Positions 26,379 through 39,936 of a stretch of 64,000 nt of DNA are shown here, piece by piece (within the stretch, counting starts at the first letter, position 1; the number at the start of each line of letters is the position of its first letter). This DNA comes from Luteolibacter sp. LG18 (GTDB lineage: Bacteria; Verrucomicrobiota; Verrucomicrobiia; Verrucomicrobiales; Akkermansiaceae): positions 1,426,001 to 1,490,000 of the forward strand of contig NZ_AP024600.1 in assembly GCF_036322585.1 (NCBI RefSeq), written 5' to 3'. Position numbers and translations under genes: made by a program. The notes under the pieces are model-generated. The model saw only the letters and a list, made by a program, of their open reading frames with translations, made no database searches and was not told where the DNA came from.

Positions 26379-26557
26379 CCCCTCAAAGGCGGACTGGACG
26401 TACATGGATCTTCGCTCTCCTTCGAGCCCACGCGGACACAACTGCATCCACCCTCCGCCCCCGTGAATACCAATTTCTTATCACGTGGGTTCAAAACCGG
26501 ACATATCAATAATGCAGGTTGATTGATGACTTGGAACGAGGGATACCGGCAGTCATC

Positions 26558-27370
26558 ATGAGCCGGAGATCGTTGTCATTCCGCCCGGAGATCGTTGCCG
26601 CCTTCGCGTTCTCCATGGCCGCGCTCGCCGCCTCGCCAGGGTCCGCCGCCATCACGGTGAACAACCCCGGCTTCGACACTGGCACCGGCGGCCAGATCGC
26701 CGGCGTGCTGACTCTGGTCGCCGGCACCTCCACCGCCGGGCCCCTCCAGATCGGCACCTCCGCCTGGTACGGCCGCTCGGTTGCCACCAACCTCGTCGTC
26801 GCCGTGCCAGTCGCCGGCTTCCGCGCGGCCATCGCGGTAAACAACAGCGGCACCAACCTGGGCAACGCCGAAATCAACTACACGCTCGGACCCAGTCTCG
26901 GCGGTCTGGCCGGGCTCGAGCTTCCCGAGGCGGATCTCTGGCAGCCGATCACCGGAACCTCGCTGGTTGCGAACTCCACCTACATCCTTGGCGTGGATGT
27001 GGACGCCGGCAGCCTGCTTTCCGCCTCCAGCTTCGCCGGTGCCGGATTCGGCATCGGTCTCTCCACCGGCGCGTCCGCCACCACGCTCGGCACGATGTTC
27101 TCCGATTCGCTCACCAATCCTGCGCTGCTGGATATCTCGCTCCTCTCCGGCACCAACCAGCGCCTCACCCTCACCTTCACCACCGGTGGCAGCGTCCCCG
27201 GCGGTGACATCGGCATCGTCCTCTTCGGCGGCCGCGGCACCCAGACGATCAGCCTCGGCCTGCTGCAGGACTACCACATGGACAATGTCTCGCTGGTGCT
27301 GATCCCCGAGCCCGGACCGGTGGCGCTGTGGGCCCTCGGCACGCTCGTCCTGCTCCGCCGCCGCCGCTGA
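26558..27370 (+). CDS. PEP-CTERM sorted exported protein
   Basis: This 270-residue secreted protein has an N-terminal signal peptide (start MSRRSLSFRPEIVAAFAFSM at 26558, cleavage near GSAA) and a beta-rich Gly/Ser/Thr/Ala body. It ends in a PEP-CTERM tag, a PEPGP motif then a hydrophobic helix and an RRRR tail, for removal by an exosortase at the cell envelope. The middle resembles the jelly-roll or SGNH-free PEP-CTERM families with lectin-like folds; no catalytic motif is seen. It lies between cysK and a broken cysK copy, so it was probably inserted or captured there. Confidence 0.85.
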   Translation: MSRRSLSFRPEIVAAFAFSMAALAASPGSAAITVNNPGFDTGTGGQIAGVLTLVAGTSTAGPLQIGTSAWYGRSVATNLVVAVPVAGFRAAIAVNNSGTNLGNAEINYTLGPSLGGLAGLELPEADLWQPITGTSLVANSTYILGVDVDAGSLLSASSFAGAGFGIGLSTGASATTLGTMFSDSLTNPALLDISLLSGTNQRLTLTFTTGGSVPGGDIGIVLFGGRGTQTISLGLLQDYHMDNVSLVLIPEPGPVALWALGTLVLLRRRR

Positions 27371-27760
27371 CCCGCGAGGCACTCAACGCCGCGCCACCGG
27401 CCCGGAAATCTGGGAGCAAACCGGCGGCACGGTGAGCGCGTTTTCCGCCGCCATCGGCACCGGTGGACAAGGCGTTCCGCGTCGACGACCAAACGGCGCT
27501 CACGATCCTCAACCAACCCCTGCGCGAGGAAGGCCTGTTCCTCGGTCTCTCCAGCGGCATCAACATCGGCGGCGCGCTACGCCAGGCGATCGAAGGCGGC
27601 ACGGGCCAGACCATCGTCACAATCCTCTGCGACAGCGGCCACAAGTACCAGTCGAAGCGCTACAACCGCAAATGGCTCGCCGAGGACGGCCTCGATCCGG
27701 ATCTGCCGCTGGAGTCGATCTTCCAAGCGTAGCGGAAGTGGTGACACTTCAGGCTGGGCA
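27371..27760 (+). pseudogene. Internally deleted duplicate of the cysK 3' half
   Basis: Bases 27371-27465 closely match cysK at about 25706-25802; the sequence then jumps to the region matching 25990-26254 and a further 30 bp of downstream DNA. About 190 bp are lost at the junction, where CCGGCGG and CCGGTGG in the parent give a short homology. No start or N-terminal PLP domain remains. An open frame survives from about 27463 to the TAG at 27730-27732, reading LTILNQPLREEGLFLG, but it lacks the PLP lysine and cannot be an active enzyme. Substitutions relative to cysK show the copy is not recent. Confidence 0.85.
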
Positions 27761-27788
27761 TGCAAGGCCCCCATGGGTTCCCGCCACC

Positions 27789-28154
27789 TTACGACACGAA
27801 GTCTCCGGGACCGCCGGAAATGTCTTCCAGCAAAATGAACATGCTCAAGTAAAACCACGCCGCCACCAAAATGGCCCCGATCACACACTGCGCGACCAGG
27901 TAGGCCAAGGTGAACAACACCACGTTCCTCATGAGGAACCGCGGTTTCAACAACCGCACGAAACCCACCAGGGACGCGGCTGCAACGGCCAATACGAGCG
28001 CGGAGCTCCACTCGAGGAAATGCCCGTTCATCGGGCAAACCAAGGCCAGCGCCATCCATGCCACGATCCCCACGGGTGGCGCGAGCAAGCAAAGCCACAG
28101 CCTCCCGCGGGGAATACGCGGAGGCTGGGCGATCCGTTCAAGCGATGGCTCCAT
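27789..28154 (-). CDS. Small membrane protein of a local paralogous family (1)
   Basis: A 121-residue protein with a short proline/basic N-terminus (PRIPRGRLWLCLLAPP) and about four hydrophobic segments. The third to fourth reads FTLAYLVAQCVIGAILVAAW. The RGRLW..LLAPP entry and the Y-L-V-x-Q helix recur in the protein at 31.8-32.2 kb, so the two are paralogues. No functional family is recognised. It is likely an inner-membrane protein, on the same strand as the other members between 28.2 and 32.2 kb. Confidence 0.7.
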   Translation of the reverse strand: MEPSLERIAQPPRIPRGRLWLCLLAPPVGIVAWMALALVCPMNGHFLEWSSALVLAVAAASLVGFVRLLKPRFLMRNVVLFTLAYLVAQCVIGAILVAAWFYLSMFILLEDISGGPGDFVS

Positions 28155-28199
28155 GGCACTTGTCTAACAACTCCTGCCACCGGAAGTCGACCGCCAAGC

Positions 28200-28511
28200 T
28201 CAGGCGCTTGCAAAAGCTCCCGCGAGGAAAAATCCAACCGCAAACTGGATGAGGGTGAACGCCAGCGCGCCCAGCCATAACCGGGATTTCCCCGCCAACC
28301 GCGCGTCCAACCAGCCGATGGCGAACGTACCCAACAACCACGAGGACAGCACCACCCACGGCAGCCAGGTAGGAAGCCGTGAAGAGGGATGATGATGCCA
28401 TCTCCACCATTCGCCGACATAGGCCAAGACGATCATGAAACTCAACGGCACGATCCGCAGCACCCACCGGTAAAGGATCACGCCAGGTTGAGGCGGGGAT
28501 TCGAGCGCCAT
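28200..28511 (-). CDS. Small membrane protein of the local family (2)
   Basis: This is a 103-residue protein from ATG 28509-28511 (MALESPPQPGVILYRW); an upstream ATG at 28574 is possible. Four hydrophobic stretches are visible, with a Trp/His-rich loop (VGEWWRWHHHPSSR) between the first two and a last helix pair around FTLIQFAVGFFLAGAF. The glutamine inside that helix matches the other five members of this neighbourhood. Function is unknown. Confidence 0.6.
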   Translation of the reverse strand: MALESPPQPGVILYRWVLRIVPLSFMIVLAYVGEWWRWHHHPSSRLPTWLPWVVLSSWLLGTFAIGWLDARLAGKSRLWLGALAFTLIQFAVGFFLAGAFASA

Positions 28512-28664
28512 TTCCAAATAGGTTGGATGCGCCGGGCTGGATTCATCAAGAACGAAGAGCGTGGCGACACCCATGGCAGGGCATGATCGCGCCCTCTCTT
28601 TTCCAGGTTTCCGAGGCCTTCACGGGTGACTGGAGACGCGAGGAACTCCACAGGTCTTCCCACT

Positions 28665-28683
28665 CGCAAGTTGAAAACTTGCG
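28665..28683 (-). terminator. Hairpin downstream of the Lgt-like gene
   Basis: A perfect 8-bp stem CGCAAGTT/AACTTGCG with a 3-nt loop sits 3 bp past the Lgt-like stop codon. No T-run follows on that strand, so it is either a weak terminator or a short dispersed palindrome. Confidence 0.45.
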
Positions 28684-28686
28684 CTA

Positions 28687-29361
28687 CTACTTGGCAGCCC
28701 GCTTGCGGTAGGCGATGACGGCCGCCGCCGCGGTGGCCAGGGCGATCCATTGGTAGCCGGAGGTGCCGAAGAGCGGCTTCGGGGTGGCGCGCAGGAACTC
28801 GTGGAGGAACCGGAAGATCCCGTAGGCGATCAGGTAGAGATGGAAGTGCTGGCCGGTTTGCAAGCCACGCCGTCCCATCCACCACAGCCCCGCGAGCGCG
28901 AACACTTGGAACGCGATCTCCACCTCGACCGAAGGCCAAAGGCCGAACGAGCAGGCGATGCCCTTGCAACAGCCCGCGTTGAGACAACCGATGCGGCCGA
29001 GGATCAGCGCGGGGGGAATCAGCCGGGCGAACTTGTCGCCGGTGATCTTCCGGTAACCGAGCGCCTTCTTCGCCGCCTCAACCCCCGCCCAACCGCCGGG
29101 CAGCGCGCCCATCACCGACTTCCCGGACAGCCAGATCATCCAGCGGTTCGGATCGTGGAGATAAAGCCAGCCTTCCGCGAACAGGAACGCGAGCTTCGCC
29201 CCGAGGAAGGCTCCCGCCAAACCACCTGCGTAAATCAGCGCGACGCGGCCATCCGTCTTCGATTCCCGGAACCAATACACCGCGCCCCACGCGATGCCGC
29301 AGAGCAGCATCAGCGAGTAGATCGGGGAACCGGCGGGCAGGATCGCGTGCATGAGGGCCAT
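28687..29361 (-). CDS. Lgt-like (prolipoprotein diacylglyceryl transferase family) membrane protein
   Basis: This 224-residue protein has about six membrane segments and is distantly like Lgt, which moves a diacylglyceryl group from phosphatidylglycerol to lipoproteins. The conserved region reads ALILGRIGCLNAGCCKG, where standard Lgt has a GRxGNFxN-type motif; HGxxGG-like and R-rich loops are reduced (MGALPGGWAGVEAAKK). The Cys-rich variant marks a side branch, so it may transfer lipid to another target. It starts at ATG 29359-29361. It lies just downstream of the Tes-like radical SAM gene and one small membrane gene on the same strand, suggesting a shared lipid-related role. Confidence 0.72.
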   Translation of the reverse strand: MALMHAILPAGSPIYSLMLLCGIAWGAVYWFRESKTDGRVALIYAGGLAGAFLGAKLAFLFAEGWLYLHDPNRWMIWLSGKSVMGALPGGWAGVEAAKKALGYRKITGDKFARLIPPALILGRIGCLNAGCCKGIACSFGLWPSVEVEIAFQVFALAGLWWMGRRGLQTGQHFHLYLIAYGIFRFLHEFLRATPKPLFGTSGYQWIALATAAAAVIAYRKRAAK

Positions 29362-29372
29362 GGGCGGAGTCG

Positions 29373-29804
29373 CTAGAACTTGTTCCCGGGCATGGAGCAA
29401 TAGGCGTAGATCATGGCGACGATCGAAATCGGCATAATCAGGATCTGCACCAGGAAAAACAGGATCGTGCGCTCCGCCAACCGTACCGACCGTCGCCCTT
29501 CCGGCGCGGTGCGAACCCTCCTGGAAAGCAGCGCGGAATAACTGCCCACGCCCAACGTGAAAACCACGCACACCCCCAACGTCAGTTGGAGTCCCAGATA
29601 GGCAGACGCCCCGGACACCACCAGCGCAATCATGAAGGCGCTCGGCATGAGCCACAACAGCGCCGCGAAGCAGCCCTGCGCGCGGTTCATCGGCGGATCG
29701 GCCGGCGTTTCCAGCTCTTCCACCTCCGGAGTCTCGCTTTCCGACGAGATGAGCTTCCGGTAGGGAAATGGAGCACCGGGTTTTTCCGAAGGATCCTCTT
29801 TCAT
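29373..29804 (-). CDS. Small membrane protein of the local family (3)
   Basis: A 143-residue protein with a 45-residue acidic, Pro/Glu-rich cytoplasmic-type N-terminus (SESETPEVEELETPADPP), then about four hydrophobic segments. The last holds FFLVQILIMPISIVAMIYAY with the family glutamine. Its ATG overlaps the stop of the radical SAM gene by 4 bp and it ends 11 bp before the Lgt-like start, so the three are very likely one operon. Function is unknown. Confidence 0.7.
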   Translation of the reverse strand: MKEDPSEKPGAPFPYRKLISSESETPEVEELETPADPPMNRAQGCFAALLWLMPSAFMIALVVSGASAYLGLQLTLGVCVVFTLGVGSYSALLSRRVRTAPEGRRSVRLAERTILFFLVQILIMPISIVAMIYAYCSMPGNKF

Positions 29805-31147
29805 CGTGCCGGGTCGGAGTAGTAGCGGCAGAACGAATCGAGCGCGCCGTCCGGGCGGATGACGTGGGTGCAGCAGCGGTCGATGCGGTCCTGGTCCCAG
29901 GTCCAGGAATCCATGAACGGCTTGATGAACAGGCGGTAGGCGTCCTTCTCCTTCATCTCGAAGCGGTGCAGGATCTCGCCCAGCTCGGTGTTCTCGCAGC
30001 CGCACTGGATCAGGTCGGAGAGCTCGTAGCGGACCTTGTCCCGCAGGAAGCCCTGGACGCTGGCGAAATCGATGAACTCGGAAATACTGCGGACCCCGTA
30101 GGGCGTGCGCAGCAGGTAGCCGATGGTGGCGCAGTTCGGATCCCCGCAGGGCAGCGGGGTGAAGTCCTCGAAGCGCAGCCGCCCGCCGGACTGCTCCACC
30201 GCGCCGAGGATGATGTCCGCGGTATTCAGCCGCGCGCCGGGGTCCTGCATCACGCGGCCGCTGCCGAACATCGGCTGGAACGACACTCCGCGGCAGGTTT
30301 CGTAGCGCAGCCCCTCCGCAATGGTGTCCCACAGGTGCGGCAGGTTCGCGGGCGTGACGGTCATCGCCAGCGTGAACGGGATCTTCTCCGCCTCGCAGCG
30401 GTCCATGACGAGGCGTTTCATCGCGCGCAGATCGGTGCCGCGCAGCTCGTGCTGACCTGCTTCCTGGGGGCCATCGAACTGGAGATAGAGCTGGAAGTGG
30501 CCGCGGCGCGCGCGTTTCCCCAGCTCCTCCAGGAAGGCATCCTCCTTCGCGATCCGCACGCCGTTGGTGTTCACCAGGCAGTAGTCGATGCCGGGCTCGG
30601 CGTGGATCCAATCGAGCAGCTCGAAGAACTCCGGGTGCAGCGTCGGCTCCCCGCCGGAAAGCTGGAGGATCTCGATGTGGCCCTTCCGCTCGAGCACGCC
30701 GCGGATGCGGGACTGGAGTTCCGATAGCGGGTGCGATTTCAATTTCGACCCCGCCGCGCCCACCGGCGAATCCGCGAAACAGGTCGGGCAGGCGAGATTG
30801 CAGGAATCGACGATCTCGATCAGCGCGAGGCAGGTGGAGAGGACCTCGACGGCATTGCTGGCGGCGTTCGCGTTTCTTCCCAAGGTGCCCGCGATGCCGG
30901 TGGGATCGGCGGAGCAGGCGCAGCCGGGGCCGCAGGCGTTCGCGGGATCGCCCTGTGCCAGCCAGTAGAAACGGGCGTCGCTGGAGATGCAGGCGTCGTG
31001 CGTGCCGTGGTCCGGACAGGTGCGGGTGAGATAGACCTTCGAGGGGGTCCCGGTGGTCTTCCACACCTCGCCCGCGGCGGGCCGGTGGCAGACCGGACAG
31101 CGTGAGGTGGTGCGTTTCAGGGTTTCCTTGAGCGACGGCAATTGCAT
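29801..31147 (-). CDS. Radical SAM enzyme of the Tes/MJ0619-like architecture
   Basis: This is a 448-residue enzyme. The N-terminal zinc-type module has CPVCHRP (Cys17, Cys20) and TRTCPDHG (Cys44), followed by CGPGCAC. The radical SAM cluster motif is SCNLACPTCFA (Cys116, Cys120, Cys123), with LSGGEPTLHP as the SAM-binding GGE segment. The C-terminal part has further cysteines (PLPCGDPNCATIGYLL, QCGCEN, DRCCTH). This order matches archaeal tetraether synthase (Tes) and bacterial relatives proposed to join lipid tails (Mss). Coupling acyl or alkyl chains is therefore a reasonable inference, supported by the Lgt-like neighbour, but the substrate is not shown. Confidence 0.78.
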   Translation of the reverse strand: MQLPSLKETLKRTTSRCPVCHRPAAGEVWKTTGTPSKVYLTRTCPDHGTHDACISSDARFYWLAQGDPANACGPGCACSADPTGIAGTLGRNANAASNAVEVLSTCLALIEIVDSCNLACPTCFADSPVGAAGSKLKSHPLSELQSRIRGVLERKGHIEILQLSGGEPTLHPEFFELLDWIHAEPGIDYCLVNTNGVRIAKEDAFLEELGKRARRGHFQLYLQFDGPQEAGQHELRGTDLRAMKRLVMDRCEAEKIPFTLAMTVTPANLPHLWDTIAEGLRYETCRGVSFQPMFGSGRVMQDPGARLNTADIILGAVEQSGGRLRFEDFTPLPCGDPNCATIGYLLRTPYGVRSISEFIDFASVQGFLRDKVRYELSDLIQCGCENTELGEILHRFEMKEKDAYRLFIKPFMDSWTWDQDRIDRCCTHVIRPDGALDSFCRYYSDPAR

Positions 31148-31158
31148 GGGCGCTTCCA

Positions 31159-31488
31159 CTAACGCAGTTCCATGAACCCCAGGCAAGAACCGGCCCACAC
31201 GCCGATCCCAATGACGACCTGCCCGAGGAAATAGAAGCAGTTCAACATTACCCGTGAGCGCCCCCGGTAGCGCGGCCTGATGGCACCGGAAAACAGGATG
31301 GTGCCGAAGATAACCGCCAACAACCCGATCGGCAGGATGTTGAGGAAGTTTTCCCCATAAGGTCCCGGGCTGTTCGCTGCCACGACGGCATTGCCCACGG
31401 TCACCACACCGGATGGCAAAAGCAGCGCCGACCACATCCGCCGCCGGTCGATGGTCGGAGGAGGGCCAGGCTGGAGAGGATCGCTCAT
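31159..31488 (-). CDS. Small membrane protein of the local family (4)
   Basis: This 109-residue protein (start MSDPLQPGPPPTIDRRRMW) has a proline-rich N-terminus, RRRMWSALLLPSG entering the first helix, and four hydrophobic stretches ending YFLGQVVIGIGVWAGSCLG. It ends 11 bp before the radical SAM start and reads the same way. It shares the N-terminal and glutamine-helix pattern of the other members. Function is unknown. Confidence 0.68.
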   Translation of the reverse strand: MSDPLQPGPPPTIDRRRMWSALLLPSGVVTVGNAVVAANSPGPYGENFLNILPIGLLAVIFGTILFSGAIRPRYRGRSRVMLNCFYFLGQVVIGIGVWAGSCLGFMELR

Positions 31489-31520
31489 GCCGATGAGCAT
31501 ATCAGGCTTGCGCCGCGATG

Positions 31521-31832
31521 TCAGTGGATACCCACCCACGAACAAACGCCCATCGCCACCGCGCCGCAGATGGCGATCTGGCCGACCGCGTAAAGGAATC
31601 CCATCACCGCCATGCCAAGCCCGCCGAAGCGCCCGCGCAGCGCGCGCCCGAACGCGCCCACCCCCATGAGGATCGCGACCGGAAAAATCACCAGCTCGAA
31701 GACCCCGAAAAACGCACCGATCCCCACCGCCAGCGGCGGCAGCAAGAGGGCCTTCCAGAGCGTCGATGGAGCGGGCACCTCTTCACCGGGACCCGAATCC
31801 GTTTCCGGCGGTTGGTAGGGATCGTCGCTCAT
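31521..31832 (-). CDS. Small membrane protein of the local family (5)
   Basis: This 103-residue protein starts MSDDPYQPPETDSGPG, then STLWKALLLPPLAVG begins the first of about four membrane segments, and the last reads YAVGQIAICGAVAMGV. The N-terminus MSDxxYQPP and the helix glutamine tie it to the other local members. It is 3 bp from the upstream gene's stop, so it is probably in one transcript. Function is unknown. Confidence 0.68.
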   Translation of the reverse strand: MSDDPYQPPETDSGPGEEVPAPSTLWKALLLPPLAVGIGAFFGVFELVIFPVAILMGVGAFGRALRGRFGGLGMAVMGFLYAVGQIAICGAVAMGVCSWVGIH

Positions 31833-31835
31833 CGC

Positions 31836-32225
31836 CTAGAAACCGGAGCCTGCCATCAGCAGCAAACAGCCACCGAAAAACACGGCGAAGCACACCACCG
31901 CCTGGCCGACCAGGTAACCGAGGATAAGCAAGGCGATGCTGCCTCCGATGTAGCGGCGGGAGACCAGCAGGATGAACTGAATCAGCGAGACCAGCATCAC
32001 CGCGCCAGTCACGACCATGAGCAGCCAGGGAATCCAATCGTTGCCGGACAAGGCGTGCGCTTGATCGAGCAGGACCACCAGCCCCAGCGAGGCCCCTGTC
32101 GCGAACGGCGGGGCGAGGAGAGACGCCCACAACCTGCCACGCGGCATCCGCGGCGGTTCCGGCATCGGCGGCGGAGCTCCCGGCGCGGATGGGATCTGAT
32201 AGGGGCCTTCCATGATTGGGGGCAT
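31836..32225 (-). CDS. Small membrane protein of the local family (6)
   Basis: This is a 129-residue protein (125 if the second Met at 32213 is used). The proline-rich N-terminus PPPMPEPPRMPRGRLW leads into ASLLAPPFATGASLG; the last helices read LLILGYLVGQAVVCFAVFFGG. RMPRGRLW..LLAPP almost repeats the protein at 27.8 kb (RIPRGRLW..LLAPP). It is the first gene of the leftward series reaching to 27.8 kb. Function is unknown. Confidence 0.7.
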   Translation of the reverse strand: MPPIMEGPYQIPSAPGAPPPMPEPPRMPRGRLWASLLAPPFATGASLGLVVLLDQAHALSGNDWIPWLLMVVTGAVMLVSLIQFILLVSRRYIGGSIALLILGYLVGQAVVCFAVFFGGCLLLMAGSGF

Positions 32226-32271
32226 GTTGCCGGAAAAAGAATCCTCAGGCCAAGGCTTCTTTCACAACAAG

Positions 32272-32409
32272 GAGCAGGGACATTCCTGTCCCGTCTCACG
32301 AACACTTGCCAGCGAAGCTGGGTGAATTGTGAAAACGGGACAGGAATGCGGAAGACCCAATCAAACGGGAAGCGGTGACTGGCATGGCCGGAGGCAATGT
32401 CCCTGCTCC
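32272..32409. repeat. Palindromic repeat, copy 2, with 51-bp insertion
   Basis: The outer hairpin GGGACATTCCTGTCCC (32277-32292) and inner hairpin CCAGC-GAA-GCTGG (32309-32321) match copy 1 at 2487-2566; the inner 20 bp are inverted with one mismatch. The right outer hairpin GGGACAGGAATG/TGTCCC is split: 47 bp plus a repeated AATG (32345-32348 and 32396-32399) are inserted. The outermost ends GGAGCAGGGACA and TGTCCCTGCTCC are inverted. It fills the gap between the uvrA stop and the small membrane gene. Confidence 0.75.
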
Positions 32410-32415
32410 CAGCCA

Positions 32416-37986
<5,571 letters not shown>

Positions 37987-38042
37987 GCCCGGACTCTAGG
38001 CAGGAATGCCCGCTCCGCCAGTGGAACCCGCGCCGGAATCGA

Positions 38043-39281
38043 TCACGGCGCGTCGATCGTCGGATCCGCCTTCGGCGGGGACGTCGATCCGAAGGGAGAC
38101 GAGGACTCCTCCACCGGTTTCGGCAAGGGCTTGATGGCCCCGGTGGCGGACGGAATCTTCGGCGCGGCGGGCTCCGGAGCGGCAGGCGCGGATTGAGTCG
38201 GCGGCTCAGGGGCGTCGCCCTTTTGGAAATGGACGCCGTTCTTCACGATGTACCAGGCAATCGCCACGACCCCGCCAAGCAGCAGGATGGTGGTGAGCCA
38301 GCCGGAGCTGCCCTTGCCGCCGGCATAGCTGGCGCGGGCACGACCGGCAACCGGTGCACGGCGCACCGGAGCCGGCGCTCGGTTTGCCCCGGTGCCGGGA
38401 ACCTTGCCGGGCATCCGGTGGAGCGACGTGGGAGCGCGCAGATTGACCGCATGGGTCGCCTGGCCGAGGGCCTCCTCCAAGTGGTGGAGCTCGCGGGCCA
38501 TCACCCCGGCATTCGCGTAACGCATTTCCGGCATCGGGTGGGTGGCGGTGCGGACGATGGCGTCGAAGCGGATGTCACAGCCGCTGATCACGGACGGCAC
38601 GCGCGGGTCATCCGCGGGCACCTTGCCGGTGAGCAGTTCGTGGAGCACCACGCCGATCGAGAAAATGTCCGCACGGGCATCCACCGCGGTCGGGCGGTTC
38701 AAGACCTCCGGGGCGGTGTAGTGCGGGGTGCCGAAAACGGTTTCCGAGCCATCCTCGTGGGCCCCGATCGGGCGGGCGAGGCCGAAGTCCCCGATCTTCG
38801 GGCGGGCCTGGAGATCGAGCAGGATGTTCGCGGGCTTGATGTCGCGGTGGAGGATCCCGGCCTCATGGGCGTGGGCGAGGCCATCGCAGGAGGCGGCGGT
38901 GATGCGGGCGACCTCGCGAGGGTCGATCCGGTTGCCATAGGCCGCGTGGTAGAGCGAACCACCGGCGACATACTCCATGATGATGTAGGGCATGCCCTCC
39001 ACCTCACCGAAATCGAAGACCCCGATCAGGTTCGGGTGGTTCAAGCGGGCCATCGCCTTGGCCTCGGCCTGGAAGGCCTGGCGGAAGGACGGGTCCGCGC
39101 CGAACTCGCGCGGCAGGATCTTGATTGCCACAGTGCGGTCCAGCGAGCGCTGCACGGCCTGGTACACCGCGCCCATGCCGCCGCAGGCCACCAGCCCCAC
39201 GATGTCGTAGCCGGGGAACAACTCGGCGAGATGTTCCGGGGTGGGGGCCTCGAAGGTGGGAGGATGGTCAACTGCGGTCAT
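38043..39281 (-). CDS. Ser/Thr protein kinase with membrane span
   Basis: This 412-residue Hanks-type kinase has its catalytic domain at about 25-275: glycine loop VACGGMGAVYQA, VAIKILP (ATP lysine), catalytic loop LHRDIKPANILL, DFGLARP, APE. A Pro/Ala-rich linker leads to one membrane helix (TTILLLGGVVAIAWYIV, about 330-346) and a Pro-rich tail of about 60 residues outside. No sensor domain such as PASTA is visible in the tail. Substrates are unknown. A truncated hemoglobin and a second kinase are upstream. Confidence 0.9.
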   Translation of the reverse strand: MTAVDHPPTFEAPTPEHLAELFPGYDIVGLVACGGMGAVYQAVQRSLDRTVAIKILPREFGADPSFRQAFQAEAKAMARLNHPNLIGVFDFGEVEGMPYIIMEYVAGGSLYHAAYGNRIDPREVARITAASCDGLAHAHEAGILHRDIKPANILLDLQARPKIGDFGLARPIGAHEDGSETVFGTPHYTAPEVLNRPTAVDARADIFSIGVVLHELLTGKVPADDPRVPSVISGCDIRFDAIVRTATHPMPEMRYANAGVMARELHHLEEALGQATHAVNLRAPTSLHRMPGKVPGTGANRAPAPVRRAPVAGRARASYAGGKGSSGWLTTILLLGGVVAIAWYIVKNGVHFQKGDAPEPPTQSAPAAPEPAAPKIPSATGAIKPLPKPVEESSSPFGSTSPPKADPTIDAP

Positions 39282-39362
39282 GAGAGGTTCGGAAAGGGAT
39301 CGGAAACGGCTGCGGCTAGCCTGCCGACCGAATGAAGGTCAAGGGCTATCGGGCGGCCTCCG

Positions 39363-39376
39363 GACATACAAATGTC
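39363..39376 (+). promoter_or_regulatory. Inverted repeat in the kinase-globin divergent region
   Basis: GACAT-ACAA-ATGTC forms a perfect 5-bp dyad between the leftward kinase and the rightward globin gene. The TACAAATGT core is reminiscent of BlaI/CopY-type operators, but no such regulator is nearby. An AT-richer stretch (AAAATTATCAACTTAATAAC, 39410-39429) follows and could hold the globin promoter. Confidence 0.3.
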
Positions 39377-39507
39377 GTAGGGAGACGGTTTTGTGACCCG
39401 TTCCTTGGGAAAATTATCAACTTAATAACCCCGCGCCAGCCCAACCGTTTCGAAACTCGCTGGAAAAGCCGCCTCTCCCGGACCAGTTCTTGGCCGTGGA
39501 CGAGCAA

Positions 39508-39882
39508 ATGACCTTCGAGGCGATGGGCGAGGACGGGATCACCCGCCTGGTCGCGGCCTTTTACCGGCGCGTGAAAACCGACGACCTGCTGGGGCCGATG
39601 TACCCGCCGGACGACTGGGAGGGCTCGGAGAAGCGGCTGCGGGATTTCCTGCTGTTCCGGATCGGTGGGGTCACCCGCTACCTGGAGGAACGGGGTCACC
39701 CGCGGCTGCGCATGCGCCACATGCCCTTCACCATCAGCGAGCGCGAGCGCGACCGCTGGGTGGCGCTGATGCGCGAGTCCATGGACGAAACCGCCGTGCC
39801 AGCCGAGGCGCGGCTGTGGCTGGGTCCGTTTTTCGAGCAAGTGGCGGATTTTCTGAGGAATCATCCCGGGCATGGAGGGTGA
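39508..39882 (+). CDS. Truncated hemoglobin, group II (trHbO type)
   Basis: A 124-residue 2-on-2 globin that binds heme and probably oxygen, NO or peroxide species. The B10 tyrosine is in AAFYRR (Tyr19), the proximal F8 histidine in HPRLRMRHMPF (His71), and the G8 tryptophan in RDRWVALM (Trp84), all typical of group II. Length is normal. Starts at TTG 39490 or GTG 39496 are possible; the ATG at 39508 matches the family's N-terminus. It sits between two Ser/Thr kinases read on the other strand. Confidence 0.88.
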   Translation: MTFEAMGEDGITRLVAAFYRRVKTDDLLGPMYPPDDWEGSEKRLRDFLLFRIGGVTRYLEERGHPRLRMRHMPFTISERERDRWVALMRESMDETAVPAEARLWLGPFFEQVADFLRNHPGHGG

Positions 39883-39936
39883 TGAGCCCTCCATAGCAGG
39901 ATTCCTTCCAACTTCCCGGGTGTTAGCGGAACCCGC

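Noticed and set aside
27463-27732. Possible second cysteine synthase gene
   Set aside because: It lacks the N-terminal PLP-lysine region and has an internal deletion, so it is called a pseudogene.
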